DNA of 64,000 bases, from assembly GCF_963668475.1 (NCBI RefSeq), contig NZ_OY764544.1, positions 1,860,001-1,924,000 on the forward strand. The letters run 5' to 3'. Position 1 is the first letter of the stretch. Every line of letters starts with the position of its first letter. Under the pieces are notes generated by a model that saw nothing but the letters and a program-made list of their open reading frames with translations, made no database searches and was not told the origin of the DNA. Position numbers and translations under genes: made by a program. Below, piece by piece: positions 1 through 9,227 of the stretch. Source of the stretch: an uncultured Methanospirillum sp. (GTDB taxonomy: Archaea > Halobacteriota > Methanomicrobia > Methanomicrobiales > Methanospirillaceae).

Positions 1-60
1 TGCCTGGTACCGGGTAGCTCTAGTGAAATGATACCCATTCTCTGCCCGGTGAGCTGATTC

Positions 61-336
61 TTGATACTGCGAAGATGTTGGGTAAGAGAGGTGCATCGGC
101 ATGAAGAAGAAGTGATACCATTCCAACTTCCAGTTAAGGTAGAGGCGGGGGATAGTTTTGATATCGATCTCCATGGTTTCCTTCAGGTATCTGAAAGAGC
201 AGACTATGAGGGAATGATTTTACGGATTGGTAAGGATATCCGGACTCCGGAGATTATGCCTGCCACTCGTCATGACCCAACGGAGCCAGGTTTAATTCAT
301 CCCGGTATGTCTGCCAGTGAGACATATGGTGAGTGA
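61..336 (+). CDS. Small ORF of unknown function, possibly a remnant
   Basis: An open frame of 91 codons beginning with TTG. The middle part, from about residue 19 to 60, has the mixed hydrophobic and charged pattern of a beta-rich protein (VKVEAGDSFDIDLHGF). No family is recognised. The last 83 bases overlap the 3' end of the convergent metallopeptidase gene, and there is no clear ribosome binding site. It may be the tail of a gene disrupted at a stop codon just upstream (positions 55-57), or a chance ORF. It is listed because the opposite strand of positions 1-253 has no usable frame. Confidence 0.25.
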   Translation: MILRRCWVREVHRHEEEVIPFQLPVKVEAGDSFDIDLHGFLQVSERADYEGMILRIGKDIRTPEIMPATRHDPTEPGLIHPGMSASETYGE

Positions 337-970
337 GAAGATCCCGAAACCGATCATTATGTCTTTTCTCTATAAGATGAGTCATCTCATGGAGAACGAT
401 GTAATCAATACAATGAACCGGTTTTTTTATCAATTCAAGATTAATCAATATCCTCCCGGTCTTTGGATTACAACTCCCCCATTTCGTCTTCATCTTTCTC
501 ACTCCAAAGGCAGTGACCTTGACATCAAGGACGGCTTCCCATTTTTTAATCATCGGAGTTACGATATTCTTTAGTTCTTCACGGTACCATTGAGTCAGGA
601 TCTTCTCCCTCTTCTCTGTTGTAGAACCGGGACGAACTTTGAGGATTAATGTTTTTGATTTTTTTACGATGACACCCTGTTTATCTTTGCTTTCATCTAT
701 GGAGAGAAGATACCGTTTTCCGAGGTAGTAATGACTCTCCCGGGGAACATACTCACGCTTTGATTGTCGCTGCTGGTTCTGAAAGGTAGCAATCTGTTTT
801 CGTATCCATGACAACTTCGAGATGACTGCAATCCGGACCGCTTCGTCATCGACGTTTACCGGGACTGCGACACGGACACGGCCATTCGGGGGATAGACAC
901 CGAAATGGATGTTTTTGATATCTTTCCTTGCGATCTCAACATCAATCTCTGCGATCGTTAGATGTGGCAT
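254..970 (-). CDS. YgjP/M48-like zinc metallopeptidase (DUF45)
   Basis: A 238-residue protein of the YgjP/DUF45 family of predicted gluzincin metallopeptidases. The signature is visible near the C-terminus: WGSCNPKTGRI, then VLHEMTHLIEKRHND, which gives the HExxH zinc ligands and the downstream H-N-xxF typical of the family. Length matches the family (about 230-250 residues). The start ATG shares one base with the hsdR stop codon (TGATG at 972-968), so it is translationally coupled as the last gene of the type I restriction-modification operon. Such peptidases often accompany hsdR genes; their role there is unknown, and regulated turnover of restriction subunits would be speculation. It is presumably cytoplasmic because no signal peptide is seen. 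Confidence 0.9.
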   Translation of the reverse strand: MPHLTIAEIDVEIARKDIKNIHFGVYPPNGRVRVAVPVNVDDEAVRIAVISKLSWIRKQIATFQNQQRQSKREYVPRESHYYLGKRYLLSIDESKDKQGVIVKKSKTLILKVRPGSTTEKREKILTQWYREELKNIVTPMIKKWEAVLDVKVTAFGVRKMKTKWGSCNPKTGRILINLELIKKPVHCIDYIVLHEMTHLIEKRHNDRFRDLLTHHMSHWQTYRDELNLAPLGHDEWQA

Positions 971-3900
971 CAGGTTAATTCGGGCTGGTTCTTTGCTATC
1001 TCAATAATGCTGTCGGTGAGGTCATCATCGTTCAGATCCTTATACACAAAATTGCGGAGTTCTTTCTTCTTCATAGGATTATCAGGCCAGCCATCCTGTT
1101 TATACTCCAGAATCGTTTCATATACCTGTAGTGCCTTATCGAAATCCTCATTCAGGTTATTATAGAGCACCTTCTTCGCTGGCGTATTGATTTTATCAGG
1201 GTAATCCTTGCCAGGTTCAACGGTTGCCTGTGCAAGTTTGATGAGCTCCTGGATGTGCGTATCAAGAAATTTGTCATAGCTCTCTGATTGTGTTTTTCGT
1301 TCTTTAATGAGAGCAGTCAGGACTTCGGATAATTTGCTATAATATGCCGGGTCTATCGGAGTTTTATTCAGAATGATCTTTCTGATGTTGCGTTCGATGG
1401 TTTCAGCGGCCAGTTGCTTATTATTCTTAATGTCATCAGAAAGGCCGTCAAGACCTTTTACCCCGTTTTTGATAAGGAGATCAATGATAGGAAGTTCAGG
1501 GATAGACTTTCGTTTCTTTACCGGGTTTGCACCGATGTAGGTGTCGATGAGCCGACGCATGAAGGGATCGTACTGTTTGAGATCGATATCCTCACCACTT
1601 GCCTGTTTGATGGCATTCATGACATTGGTGTAATGATTCACTTCCTCTTTGATCGCTTTTGCCTCGAAGACAGAATAGCCGGCCTGTGTCATGTCATTTG
1701 CGATATTGGTATATGCCCGGATGAGCGACTCGGTCAGGGTATAGAGGTTCTGTCTCCTCTCCTCGGTATTTTTGAGTGAGTCGATGGTATCGGGATCTTC
1801 TCCGCAGAAGTAATGGATGTAATCGGCGGTGTTCTTTGGCCGGGGGACATGTTCACAGAGGAGTCGTATCTTTTCCAGCACCTCTTCAAGTCGCTCCTGT
1901 GCTGTATCGACCCGGTTTTTCAGGAGTCCTTCTACATCCTTCTTCTCAAATCTTGAAAATGCTCCGGAGGTGTAGTCCTTGATTGACTGCTCAAGGCTTT
2001 TGAAGAGGTCGCGGTAATCGACGATATACCCGTACTCCTTGTCATCTCCGTCTAGGCGGTTTACCCTGCAGATCGCCTGGAAAAGTCCGTGATCCTGCAT
2101 GTGTTTATCAATGTAGAGATAGGTTGCAGAGGGTGCATCAAATCCGGTGAGGAGTTTGTCCACGACGATGAGGAGTTTCATCTGACCGGGCTCTTCGACA
2201 AATTTCTTCTTGACCTCTTTTTCAAACTGTTCGGCTTTGTTAATGGCCTGATCAGGGGGGAGACTGAAGTATTCGGAGAGCATCCGGCCATAGATATCAT
2301 ACTGTTTTAACTTCTCGTTCAGGCCTTCCCCACTGTCTTCTTTTGAGATATCACCGGGTGATGGTTTGTATGAGGTGATGATGGCACATTTTCCTTTTAA
2401 TTCTGTGGCTGCGAAGAGTTCATAGCAGGTACATGCCTGGTAGATACTGCTGACAACGAGGAGAGCGTTTCCTTTTCCGCTCATGAGTCGTGGCTGGATA
2501 TCCATATCATACATGATATCATTGACTATCATGTTCTGTCGCATCCGGCTGGAGTTGATCTTCTGCATGGTTGCCCACCGCTCTTTTAATTTCGCCCGAA
2601 TCTTCTCCCTGGCCCACTCGTTCAGTCCTTCTGTCCGGGTGTTGTATATGGCCTTCGTCTTTGCCTCAAACTTCTCATCGATGTCGTCGGAGATGAGGTG
2701 TGATTCGATGTCACGGGCTTCATACACGAGGTCTAGAACGACTCCATCCCTGACTGCTTCATCGTACTTGTAGCAGTGGATAAAATCCCCGAACTTCTCG
2801 CGGGTGGTTGCTTTATCTTCACGAAAGAGGGGCGTTCCGGTAAAGCCGATGAATATTCCCTGGGGAATGATCTTCAGCATGGCATCATGCAGTAAGCCTG
2901 ACTGGGACCGATGGCACTCATCGACGAAGATGAAAAAGTCTCCTTTTGCAGAAAATCCGGGCGGGAGGTGAGCGGTGATCTCCTGGACATAGTCATCATA
3001 CCGTTTCAGAGCTTCTTTCTCTTCATCCTCTTCCTTCTTTCCGGTTTTATTCCCGAATTTATGGATGAGTGAACAGATGAGGAGCGGGCTGGTCTGATTG
3101 AGTGTGTCAAGGAGATCTGCTCCGCTACTGGTCCGGTAGATCTCTTCTTTGACTCCTTTGAAGATTCCTTCTATCTGTTCATCAAGTTCAGTCCGGTCGG
3201 TGATGACCAGGATGCGGGAGCTGCTGATCTTCTCTCTGATCCACTTGGCAAGCCAGACCATCGTGAGGCTCTTTCCTGAACCCTGGGTGTGCCAGATGAT
3301 GCCTCCTTTCTTCTCCCCGATTCTCTTTTGTGCGGCTTTGATGCCGAAGTACTGGTGCGGTCTGCAGATCTTTTTCGTTCCTGTTTCATAGATGAGAAAG
3401 TCGTGAATGATCTCAAGGAAGGTCTCTTTTTTGCAGAGGGAGGAGAGTTCCCAGTCAAGGGGGGAGATATCTGCCGGTCTTTTCTTCTCTGGTTTCCAGG
3501 TGAGATAGTACTTCTCTTGTGTTTCGATGACCCCGTATCGAAGCCCGGCGGTGTCGTTTCCGGCGATGATGAGTTGGATGGTGGTGAAGAACTTCCTGAT
3601 GAATTCAGGTCTTTGGTTCCCGATGTTCTGCCTGATTCCTTCGGCATGGTTCACGGTCATCCGTTTGAGTTCGATGACGGCAAGAGCGATTCCATTCACA
3701 TATAGGACGATGTCCGGGCGTTTGGTATGTTTTCCATGAACGGTTACTTCTTCAGCGATTGCGAAGTGGTTCTTCTCCGGGTGGTTCCAGTCGATGAGGT
3801 GGATGGTGTCTGATTTCTTCTCATCGTTTTTGACGGCAATGCCATAGCGGAGATAGGTATAGACGTTTTTATTGATGGCGTAGAGCGATTTCTGCTGGTT

Positions 3901-4113
3901 GTCGATACATTTGCGCAGGGTCTCGATGGCTTTGTTTTGCTGATAGTTCGTATATTTTTGTGTGGTGAGATAGGCCCGGAGATACTCTTCTTCGACGTTC
4001 GAGTTATTAGGGCGGTCTTCCCAGTTTCCGAGGTAGGTGTATCCGAGCTCTTTGGTAAAGAGTTTGACAACCCGGTTCTGGGATTTACGCTCCCGGTCGT
4101 CGATGTCAGACAA
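970..4113 (-). CDS. hsdR: Type I restriction enzyme R subunit (HsdR)
   Basis: A 1047-residue motor and nuclease subunit of a type I restriction-modification complex. The N-terminal nuclease shows a PD-(D/E)xK core with D134 in RPDIVLYV and E148-L-K150. The SF2 translocase follows: Walker A TQGSGKS at about 276-282, DECH at 398-401 and motif III GFTGTPL shortly after. Late helicase motifs appear as LTGFDAPSATYLYIDK and QAICRVNRLDG. Length fits the family (about 1000-1100). The start overlaps the last eight bases of hsdS. With HsdM and HsdS it should cleave unmodified DNA after ATP-driven translocation. All key motifs are intact, so the enzyme is probably active. Confidence 0.97.
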   Translation of the reverse strand: MSDIDDRERKSQNRVVKLFTKELGYTYLGNWEDRPNNSNVEEEYLRAYLTTQKYTNYQQNKAIETLRKCIDNQQKSLYAINKNVYTYLRYGIAVKNDEKKSDTIHLIDWNHPEKNHFAIAEEVTVHGKHTKRPDIVLYVNGIALAVIELKRMTVNHAEGIRQNIGNQRPEFIRKFFTTIQLIIAGNDTAGLRYGVIETQEKYYLTWKPEKKRPADISPLDWELSSLCKKETFLEIIHDFLIYETGTKKICRPHQYFGIKAAQKRIGEKKGGIIWHTQGSGKSLTMVWLAKWIREKISSSRILVITDRTELDEQIEGIFKGVKEEIYRTSSGADLLDTLNQTSPLLICSLIHKFGNKTGKKEEDEEKEALKRYDDYVQEITAHLPPGFSAKGDFFIFVDECHRSQSGLLHDAMLKIIPQGIFIGFTGTPLFREDKATTREKFGDFIHCYKYDEAVRDGVVLDLVYEARDIESHLISDDIDEKFEAKTKAIYNTRTEGLNEWAREKIRAKLKERWATMQKINSSRMRQNMIVNDIMYDMDIQPRLMSGKGNALLVVSSIYQACTCYELFAATELKGKCAIITSYKPSPGDISKEDSGEGLNEKLKQYDIYGRMLSEYFSLPPDQAINKAEQFEKEVKKKFVEEPGQMKLLIVVDKLLTGFDAPSATYLYIDKHMQDHGLFQAICRVNRLDGDDKEYGYIVDYRDLFKSLEQSIKDYTSGAFSRFEKKDVEGLLKNRVDTAQERLEEVLEKIRLLCEHVPRPKNTADYIHYFCGEDPDTIDSLKNTEERRQNLYTLTESLIRAYTNIANDMTQAGYSVFEAKAIKEEVNHYTNVMNAIKQASGEDIDLKQYDPFMRRLIDTYIGANPVKKRKSIPELPIIDLLIKNGVKGLDGLSDDIKNNKQLAAETIERNIRKIILNKTPIDPAYYSKLSEVLTALIKERKTQSESYDKFLDTHIQELIKLAQATVEPGKDYPDKINTPAKKVLYNNLNEDFDKALQVYETILEYKQDGWPDNPMKKKELRNFVYKDLNDDDLTDSIIEIAKNQPELT

Positions 4114-5386
4114 GTCTGATCCTCCCGGTGAGGAGTTCCTGCATCATTCCCTGTTTGAGAGAGATGGTCTTGGCCCGGCGGGTTTCGAGGGCAGAGATCT
4201 CGGCGTCCATGTCGGAGAGAACCGTGGCGATGGCAGTTTGTTCGGGGAGGGAAGGGATATGAATTACAATCCTTTTTAAGTTATTAACATTTACATTGGA
4301 TTGACTAACTGCTTTTGTAGCCAAGTTTTTTATGGTCCTTTGTATAGAGTTTTTATTCAGTAAAATATTGATAAAAAAGGGATTTGCTATAGAATTATCG
4401 ACGATTAATCTAATTAAATATGAAGCAAAAACGAGGTTTTTTTCCTTTCTAACAATTGAGGTTTTCCCGACTAAATCGATACTGTTAGTACGATTAAAAA
4501 GGATGTCTCCTTTATTTAATAAATAATTGTTATAATCATTTACAGAGATATTGGTGAAAAGGAGATTATTCAAATCAATATAACCACCTTTAAGATTATT
4601 CATTCGCAAAATAGGATATTTGCCATTAGTATTACAAACAACAGACAAACCATATTGACTTTTTTTAATTACAACTCCTAACGATGTTATCTCCCAATCC
4701 TCCGGAATCTCCCCCACTTCCGTCTGCTTATACCCCTTACCTAAGTCAAACCCCGGCAGCCTCCGTTTCCCGGTAAGGAGTTCCTGCATGGCGGCCTGCT
4801 TGATGGCCCGCTTCTTCTCGATAAGCCGGTCAAGGCCGGAGATGAGGGCGTCCACATCGGAAAGGGCGGTGGCGATGGCAGTTTGTTCCTCAATTTTGGG
4901 CAAGGGTAATTTTAAGGACTTAAAATAAGGAAGACCAATGGTTTTTATTGTACTTCCCATTGCAATACGTTCAAATTCTTGTTTTTTTGATTGTAACCAA
5001 TAATATAAGTATAAATTATTCAATTGAAGACCACAATGCCAAGCTAAAAAATGTTGGCTAACCGCCATTACATCCATCATAATGGAACTTTTGCCAACCC
5101 CTGCATCTCTCGATAAAACCACAGTTCCTTTTGGATGTAGAACAGCAGAAGAGTTATCCAGACCCTTTTGTGATATTTTCGCAACAGTATCATAAATATA
5201 CACATTGTCAAGAAATTCTGAATCTTTCAAAGAGATCCATTTAATATTACCATTCCAATACTCTGGACTTTTTTTGTTTGGAGTATGGCCACTTCCTCTT
5301 TTACCAACATTGTCTAGGAGTGTAAAATCCCAATCCTCCGGAATCACCCCAACTTCCGTCTGCTTATACCCCGGTTTCACCCCCAT
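4106..5386 (-). CDS. hsdS: Type I restriction enzyme specificity subunit (HsdS)
   Basis: A 426-residue DNA-recognition subunit built from two similar halves. Each half starts with a GYKQTEVG-IPEDW box, continues with a variable target recognition domain, and ends in a conserved helix beginning EQTAIAT-LSD-DA and finishing MQELLTG-RL. The two target recognition domains (about 5330-4910 and 4690-4260) are visibly AT-rich, while the conserved spacers are GC-richer, a sign that the recognition domains were acquired by recombination. Transcription follows dinD after one base, with a GAGGAATGAG ribosome binding site, and the gene overlaps hsdR. HsdS binds a bipartite target and holds the two HsdM subunits; the target itself cannot be read from sequence alone. 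Confidence 0.96.
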   Translation of the reverse strand: MGVKPGYKQTEVGVIPEDWDFTLLDNVGKRGSGHTPNKKSPEYWNGNIKWISLKDSEFLDNVYIYDTVAKISQKGLDNSSAVLHPKGTVVLSRDAGVGKSSIMMDVMAVSQHFLAWHCGLQLNNLYLYYWLQSKKQEFERIAMGSTIKTIGLPYFKSLKLPLPKIEEQTAIATALSDVDALISGLDRLIEKKRAIKQAAMQELLTGKRRLPGFDLGKGYKQTEVGEIPEDWEITSLGVVIKKSQYGLSVVCNTNGKYPILRMNNLKGGYIDLNNLLFTNISVNDYNNYLLNKGDILFNRTNSIDLVGKTSIVRKEKNLVFASYLIRLIVDNSIANPFFINILLNKNSIQRTIKNLATKAVSQSNVNVNNLKRIVIHIPSLPEQTAIATVLSDMDAEISALETRRAKTISLKQGMMQELLTGRIRLV

Positions 5387-5387
5387 C

Positions 5388-6239
5388 TCATTCCTCCTCG
5401 CCTGACTTTAACCCGGAACCATTTGCCAGCCGTTTCTCTACAGACTTTGCTTTCCTCTCCAGTTTTTTCATATCCTCTTCTGGAGGAAGGTTCTCCGGGA
5501 CAATCCCCCTGCGTATGAGGAGATCCCGGACATCCTGATTGTTCTGAACATGCTCGGTCGTTATCGGATCTTCTCCCTGCAGATCCTCTTTTACCACGTT
5601 AAAGTTCGTGATCTCGGCAGCAAGATTCTTCGCCGTGATCGTGACCGTCGGAAGAAAATCAGCTAGAGGTTTCTTTGCCGGAATCCCCATTCGATCCTTC
5701 ATCTCCTGGGTCGAATGACCGCCAAATAACGCAGCATCACCCCGACTTCTGATTCTGGCAAACCCGGAGTCTGTCACTCCCCGCTCGTACAGGTTTCTGG
5801 ATAGTTCAGTCTCTGATTCCGTGAGTTTCTTTCGTGCATGCAGTCGTTCTGATAGCCGGATATGCTCCTCAATAAGTTCCTGTTTCCGGGTCTGAACTGC
5901 AAAATAACTCTGGGCAAAGGCTATCTCCTCTTTCCTCGGATCACCATTCTGTGCTATCAGGTAACAGGCATACCGGGTACATTTGATATCCTCTATCTGT
6001 CGCTTCGAACCAGAACCAAGAGGGACCATTTTGTTGACGTCAACAAAATGATCTAATTCCTGGCCTTTTGAGGATCTACAGGCTTCACGGGCTTTTTCTA
6101 TGACTGCCAGAAAGTTCCGCCATTCAGAATACCCGAGGAGAACCTGCAGATCCCGGGCGTACCAGAACTCTATCCCTTCCTCGGTATGGACCATCTCTTC
6201 AAAACGGGGGTGAAGCCGGGAGATCATGTCAGTTGACAT
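5388..6239 (-). CDS. dinD: DNA damage-inducible protein D (DinD)-like
   Basis: A 283-residue DinD-family protein with an N-terminal BRO-type/KilA-like region (GIEFWYARDLQVLLGYSEWR), then the family's conserved central stretch around HFVDVNKM and KRQIEDIKCTRYACYLIAQN. In Escherichia coli, DinD is SOS-induced and inhibits RecA-mediated strand exchange. DinD homologues are frequently found inside archaeal and bacterial type I restriction-modification operons, as here between hsdM and hsdS. A possible role is damping recombination during restriction-induced breaks, which is inference. The gene ends one base before the hsdS start. An almost perfect 30-base palindrome lies inside the coding sequence (see findings). 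Confidence 0.92.
   Translation of the reverse strand: MSTDMISRLHPRFEEMVHTEEGIEFWYARDLQVLLGYSEWRNFLAVIEKAREACRSSKGQELDHFVDVNKMVPLGSGSKRQIEDIKCTRYACYLIAQNGDPRKEEIAFAQSYFAVQTRKQELIEEHIRLSERLHARKKLTESETELSRNLYERGVTDSGFARIRSRGDAALFGGHSTQEMKDRMGIPAKKPLADFLPTVTITAKNLAAEITNFNVVKEDLQGEDPITTEHVQNNQDVRDLLIRRGIVPENLPPEEDMKKLERKAKSVEKRLANGSGLKSGEEE
6021..6056. repeat. Long perfect palindrome inside dinD
   Basis: Positions 6027-6050 form a perfect 24-base palindrome (half-site CATTTTGTTGAC followed by its exact reverse complement). With one mismatched pair it extends to 6024-6053. Because of the symmetry both strands encode the same peptide, DHFVDVNKM. There is no loop, so it could act as a cruciform or as a dyad protein-binding site. 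Confidence 0.9.
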
Positions 6240-6285
6240 CAGAATACCTCATCTATCAACAGTAAACCGAAACCCGGTTGTCTGA

Positions 6286-8661
6286 TCATACCACAAACCC
6301 CATCCTCTTCAGATGGTCCTCCACCTTCACCGAGAGGTCTACCACCTCTGCCTCAATCTTCGGTAAGGGTTCAGCATATCGGGTTGCCAGGATCTTAATC
6401 CGGGAAGATAGCCCCTGGGATATGCGGTCAATCTCCTCCCGAATAGAACCGGAAAGTGTTGCCATCCATTTATCAGAGACCACCAAAGAGATGACATCAT
6501 GCTCTGTCAGAGATGCATACCGGGTAAGGACCTTGGTATCAAGTTTCTTCTGTGCCTCCTTGATCTTCTTTGAGAGAGCAGCCTCATCCTCAATCAGACC
6601 AAGGTATTCCGTCAACACCTTCAGCTCATCGACAGCATCAGAATCCTTCTTAATCACAGCAATCCGGGTCTTGATATTCCCTTTCGTGACCTTTCCCTTA
6701 TCATTGAGCACGTCACTGAGCAGCCCGTCCTCTCCCCCATGCTCCTCAAAAAGCTCCTCCATCTGCCTGGAGAACTCATCCCGTTCAGCCTCCATATCAG
6801 AGATGAGCTCCTGCTCCTCTGCAAAGAACCGGGAGATAACAAGTCCGGGAGAAAGGAGATCAACAGAGGGTTTTCCGTTTACACAGGCAGACCAGCCGTC
6901 ACTGACCACCAGGTACACATCATCCTGCATCGTCTCGGTCCAGTAGTCCATCAGATGTTGATACAGATCATAGGGATCAATCAGCTGAAACCCGGAGAAC
7001 GAGCCAAGAAGATCCTCTGATATCGTATGGATAAGCGTCTTCAGATGTGTATCTGCCTTGATTCCGGTGAGGAGCGGAGAGACCCGGCTTTTCCACTCAT
7101 CAAACCGGTCCTCAATCGACCTGATATACCGGGTGAAATCCGGATTATCAGATATGACCTGTTTCACCTCATCCGGCCCGACGGTAAGATCAAAATACCC
7201 GGACCGGGAAGCATCAGAGAAGAGACTTTTCTTCAGACCAGGACAGACCTCCCAGTACTGATCCAGTGCAGCAACATCAGCCTCCGGAATCCCCCCATGT
7301 AGATGGGCGTCGATATCCTGCAGATCCTCAGGGTCGGTAGCATCAATGTACCGGGGAATATTCAGGTTGAAGTCATTTGCCTCAATCTCCTGAGTCAGGA
7401 CCATCCGGGAGTACCGGGGAATCTCCCCCTCATGCACAAATGCATCCACAATCTTATGGATGTCCCGGTGCCGAAGCCGGTTCTTATTCCCGTCCTTCAT
7501 GAACCCCTTGCTGGCATCGATCATGAAGATACCATTCCGGGCAGCAGCAGACTCCTTATCAAGGACCACGATACAGGCAGGAATACTGGTCCCGAAAAAG
7601 AGGTTCGGGGGCAGACCGATGATCCCCTTGATAACCCCTCTTCGAATGAGATTTCTCCGGATCTCCCCTTCGCTTCCTCCACGGAAGAGAACACCATGCG
7701 GGAGAATGATAGCCCCTTTCCCGGTGCTCTTCAGTGACCTGAGAAGATGGAGAAGAAAAGCATAATCCCCGTTCTTGTTCGGAGGAATCCCGTCCTCAAA
7801 CCGGTCATAGGGATCCTGCTCAGGATGCATCCCATTCCGCCAGGCCTTATCAGAGAAGGGAGGATTGGAGACCCCGAAGTCGAAAGTCTTCAGACTCCCG
7901 TCCTTCTCCGGGAAATGGGGATTGGTCAGCGTATTGTCATTCCAGATCTCAGCGGTCGGCTGGTTATGCAGGATCATATTCATCCTGGCAAGACCGGCGG
8001 TGGTGTTATCCTTCTCCTGCATGTAGATGGTCAGACCGTGAGGAGCCTCATCCGCCCCTTTCAGGATAAGCGACCCGGAACCTCCGGTCGGATCATAGAT
8101 GGTCTGACTCCGTTTCGTCTCCGCAGTAATCCCGATAACCTTTGCCATGATTCGGGAGACCTCTGACGGCGTGAAGAAGTTCCCTTTGCTCTTCCCTGAA
8201 TCCTTGGCAAAGTTGCTGATCAGGTATTCATACGCATCACCAAGGAGATCATCACCCTCCGCCCGGTTGGAACTGAAATCAAGAGCAGGGTTCTCGTATA
8301 TCGTGATGAGTTTTGTGAGCCGGTCTACCTTCTCCTTCCCTCTCCCCAGTTTGTCATCAGAGTTAAAATCAGCCTGGTCAATAACACCTTTGAGATTATT
8401 CGCTTCTGCCAGTCTTCCGATGATCTTATTGATCGTATCCCCTATCTCCGGGCTTCCCTTGAGAGCGACCATATCTGAAAAACTCCCACCAGAAGGGACG
8501 CTAATTAAGGCTTTCGTATCTCCGGCATATTTATCTGAAACATATTTAACGAACAGGAGAACGAGCACATAATCTTTGTATTGGGATGCATCCATTCCTC
8601 CCCGGAGTTCATCGCAACTTTTCCAGAGAGAACTATAGAGTTCTGATTTTTTTATCGGCAT
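6286..8661 (-). CDS. hsdM: Type I restriction enzyme methyltransferase subunit (HsdM)
   Basis: About 791 residues from the preferred ATG at 8661 (MPIKKSELYSSLWKSCDELRGG, the usual HsdM N-terminus). An upstream in-frame TTG would add 14 residues that do not look like the family. The protein has an HsdM N-terminal helical domain, then an N6-adenine methyltransferase domain with SAM-binding motif I DPTGGSGSL (about 190-198) and catalytic NPPF (about 266-269). The C-terminal 300 residues are a long, partly coiled-coil extension (EEQELISDMEAERDEF), as in the larger HsdM class. It methylates the target defined by HsdS and is the first gene of the operon. The gap to dinD is 46 bases. Confidence 0.96.
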   Translation of the reverse strand: MPIKKSELYSSLWKSCDELRGGMDASQYKDYVLVLLFVKYVSDKYAGDTKALISVPSGGSFSDMVALKGSPEIGDTINKIIGRLAEANNLKGVIDQADFNSDDKLGRGKEKVDRLTKLITIYENPALDFSSNRAEGDDLLGDAYEYLISNFAKDSGKSKGNFFTPSEVSRIMAKVIGITAETKRSQTIYDPTGGSGSLILKGADEAPHGLTIYMQEKDNTTAGLARMNMILHNQPTAEIWNDNTLTNPHFPEKDGSLKTFDFGVSNPPFSDKAWRNGMHPEQDPYDRFEDGIPPNKNGDYAFLLHLLRSLKSTGKGAIILPHGVLFRGGSEGEIRRNLIRRGVIKGIIGLPPNLFFGTSIPACIVVLDKESAAARNGIFMIDASKGFMKDGNKNRLRHRDIHKIVDAFVHEGEIPRYSRMVLTQEIEANDFNLNIPRYIDATDPEDLQDIDAHLHGGIPEADVAALDQYWEVCPGLKKSLFSDASRSGYFDLTVGPDEVKQVISDNPDFTRYIRSIEDRFDEWKSRVSPLLTGIKADTHLKTLIHTISEDLLGSFSGFQLIDPYDLYQHLMDYWTETMQDDVYLVVSDGWSACVNGKPSVDLLSPGLVISRFFAEEQELISDMEAERDEFSRQMEELFEEHGGEDGLLSDVLNDKGKVTKGNIKTRIAVIKKDSDAVDELKVLTEYLGLIEDEAALSKKIKEAQKKLDTKVLTRYASLTEHDVISLVVSDKWMATLSGSIREEIDRISQGLSSRIKILATRYAEPLPKIEAEVVDLSVKVEDHLKRMGFVV

Positions 8662-8927
8662 AGTATCAGAAAATGACAGTATCGTGATATTGGTTCCCGG
8701 CAACCGAATATCTTTTGATCTGAATCCAGGTAGATCTTATTATTAAAGGGAAGAATAGAACAGAGGCTCTTCTCCTGATAAGAATAGGATACATTGATCC
8801 TACCGAAAGACCATTGGTTATCCCTCTCCAACTCAGAAAGATGAGGAGGAGCAGAAGGATCTCCTACCCCGAGCTGCTCAAAGGCTGCCCGTGCAGCTGT
8901 TTCTGTCTGATCTCGGACATCTTTCAC
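8652..8927 (-). pseudogene. Possible 5' remnant of a large DNA methylase gene
   Basis: A 91-codon ORF from ATG 8927. Its first 35 residues (MKDVRDQTETAARAAFEQLG..., then PHLSELERD) resemble, from memory, the N-terminus of large Eco57I-type adenine methylases. After residue 35 the sequence changes character and runs aromatic-rich into the hsdM start, overlapping it by 10 bases. This suggests a gene truncated when the hsdM operon was joined next to it. No methylase motifs are present. It may alternatively be an untranslated leader of hsdM with a chance ORF. Confidence 0.35.
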
Positions 8928-9130
8928 GGTCTATTCAAGGACGTTTCGGAGAGATTTGTCTAGTGGCTGCATGCATGGACCTGATTACTCTGATTGTAAT
9001 CGTGAACACCTATCCTCACCGGCATCATTCCCGGAAGTAGAACATCGGATGGTGAAGATATGGTAAATAGTGTTTTTGAAGAATTGAGGCGATGTACCTG
9101 ACATATTTATGACAACCTAATTCTCCACAT

Positions 9131-9227
9131 CATTGCTGTTTCATTGCTGACTTGCGCAAACATTCAGCAATCATCATCCTTCATTGCTGTTTCATTGCTA
9201 ACTTACGCAAACATTCAGCAATCATCA
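9131..9227. repeat. Tandem 46-bp direct repeat with internal dyads
   Basis: Two units, 9131-9176 and 9182-9227, at a 51-base period with two mismatches. Each unit contains ATTGCTGA and TCAGCAAT in inverted orientation, plus a second CATTGCTG copy. The second unit covers the last codons and the stop of the small wHTH gene, so the array looks like a duplication of that gene's 3' end. It may work as a transcription terminator or a binding site. The rest of 8928-9130 holds nothing I recognise. Confidence 0.85.

Noticed and set aside
7303..8166. Long open frames antisense to hsdM and hsdR
   Set aside because: They are shadows of GC-rich coding sequence in the opposite strand; they have no start signals and unnatural composition.
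8662..8703. Upstream TTG start for hsdM
   Set aside because: The added residues do not match HsdM N-termini, while MPIKKSEL at 8661 does.
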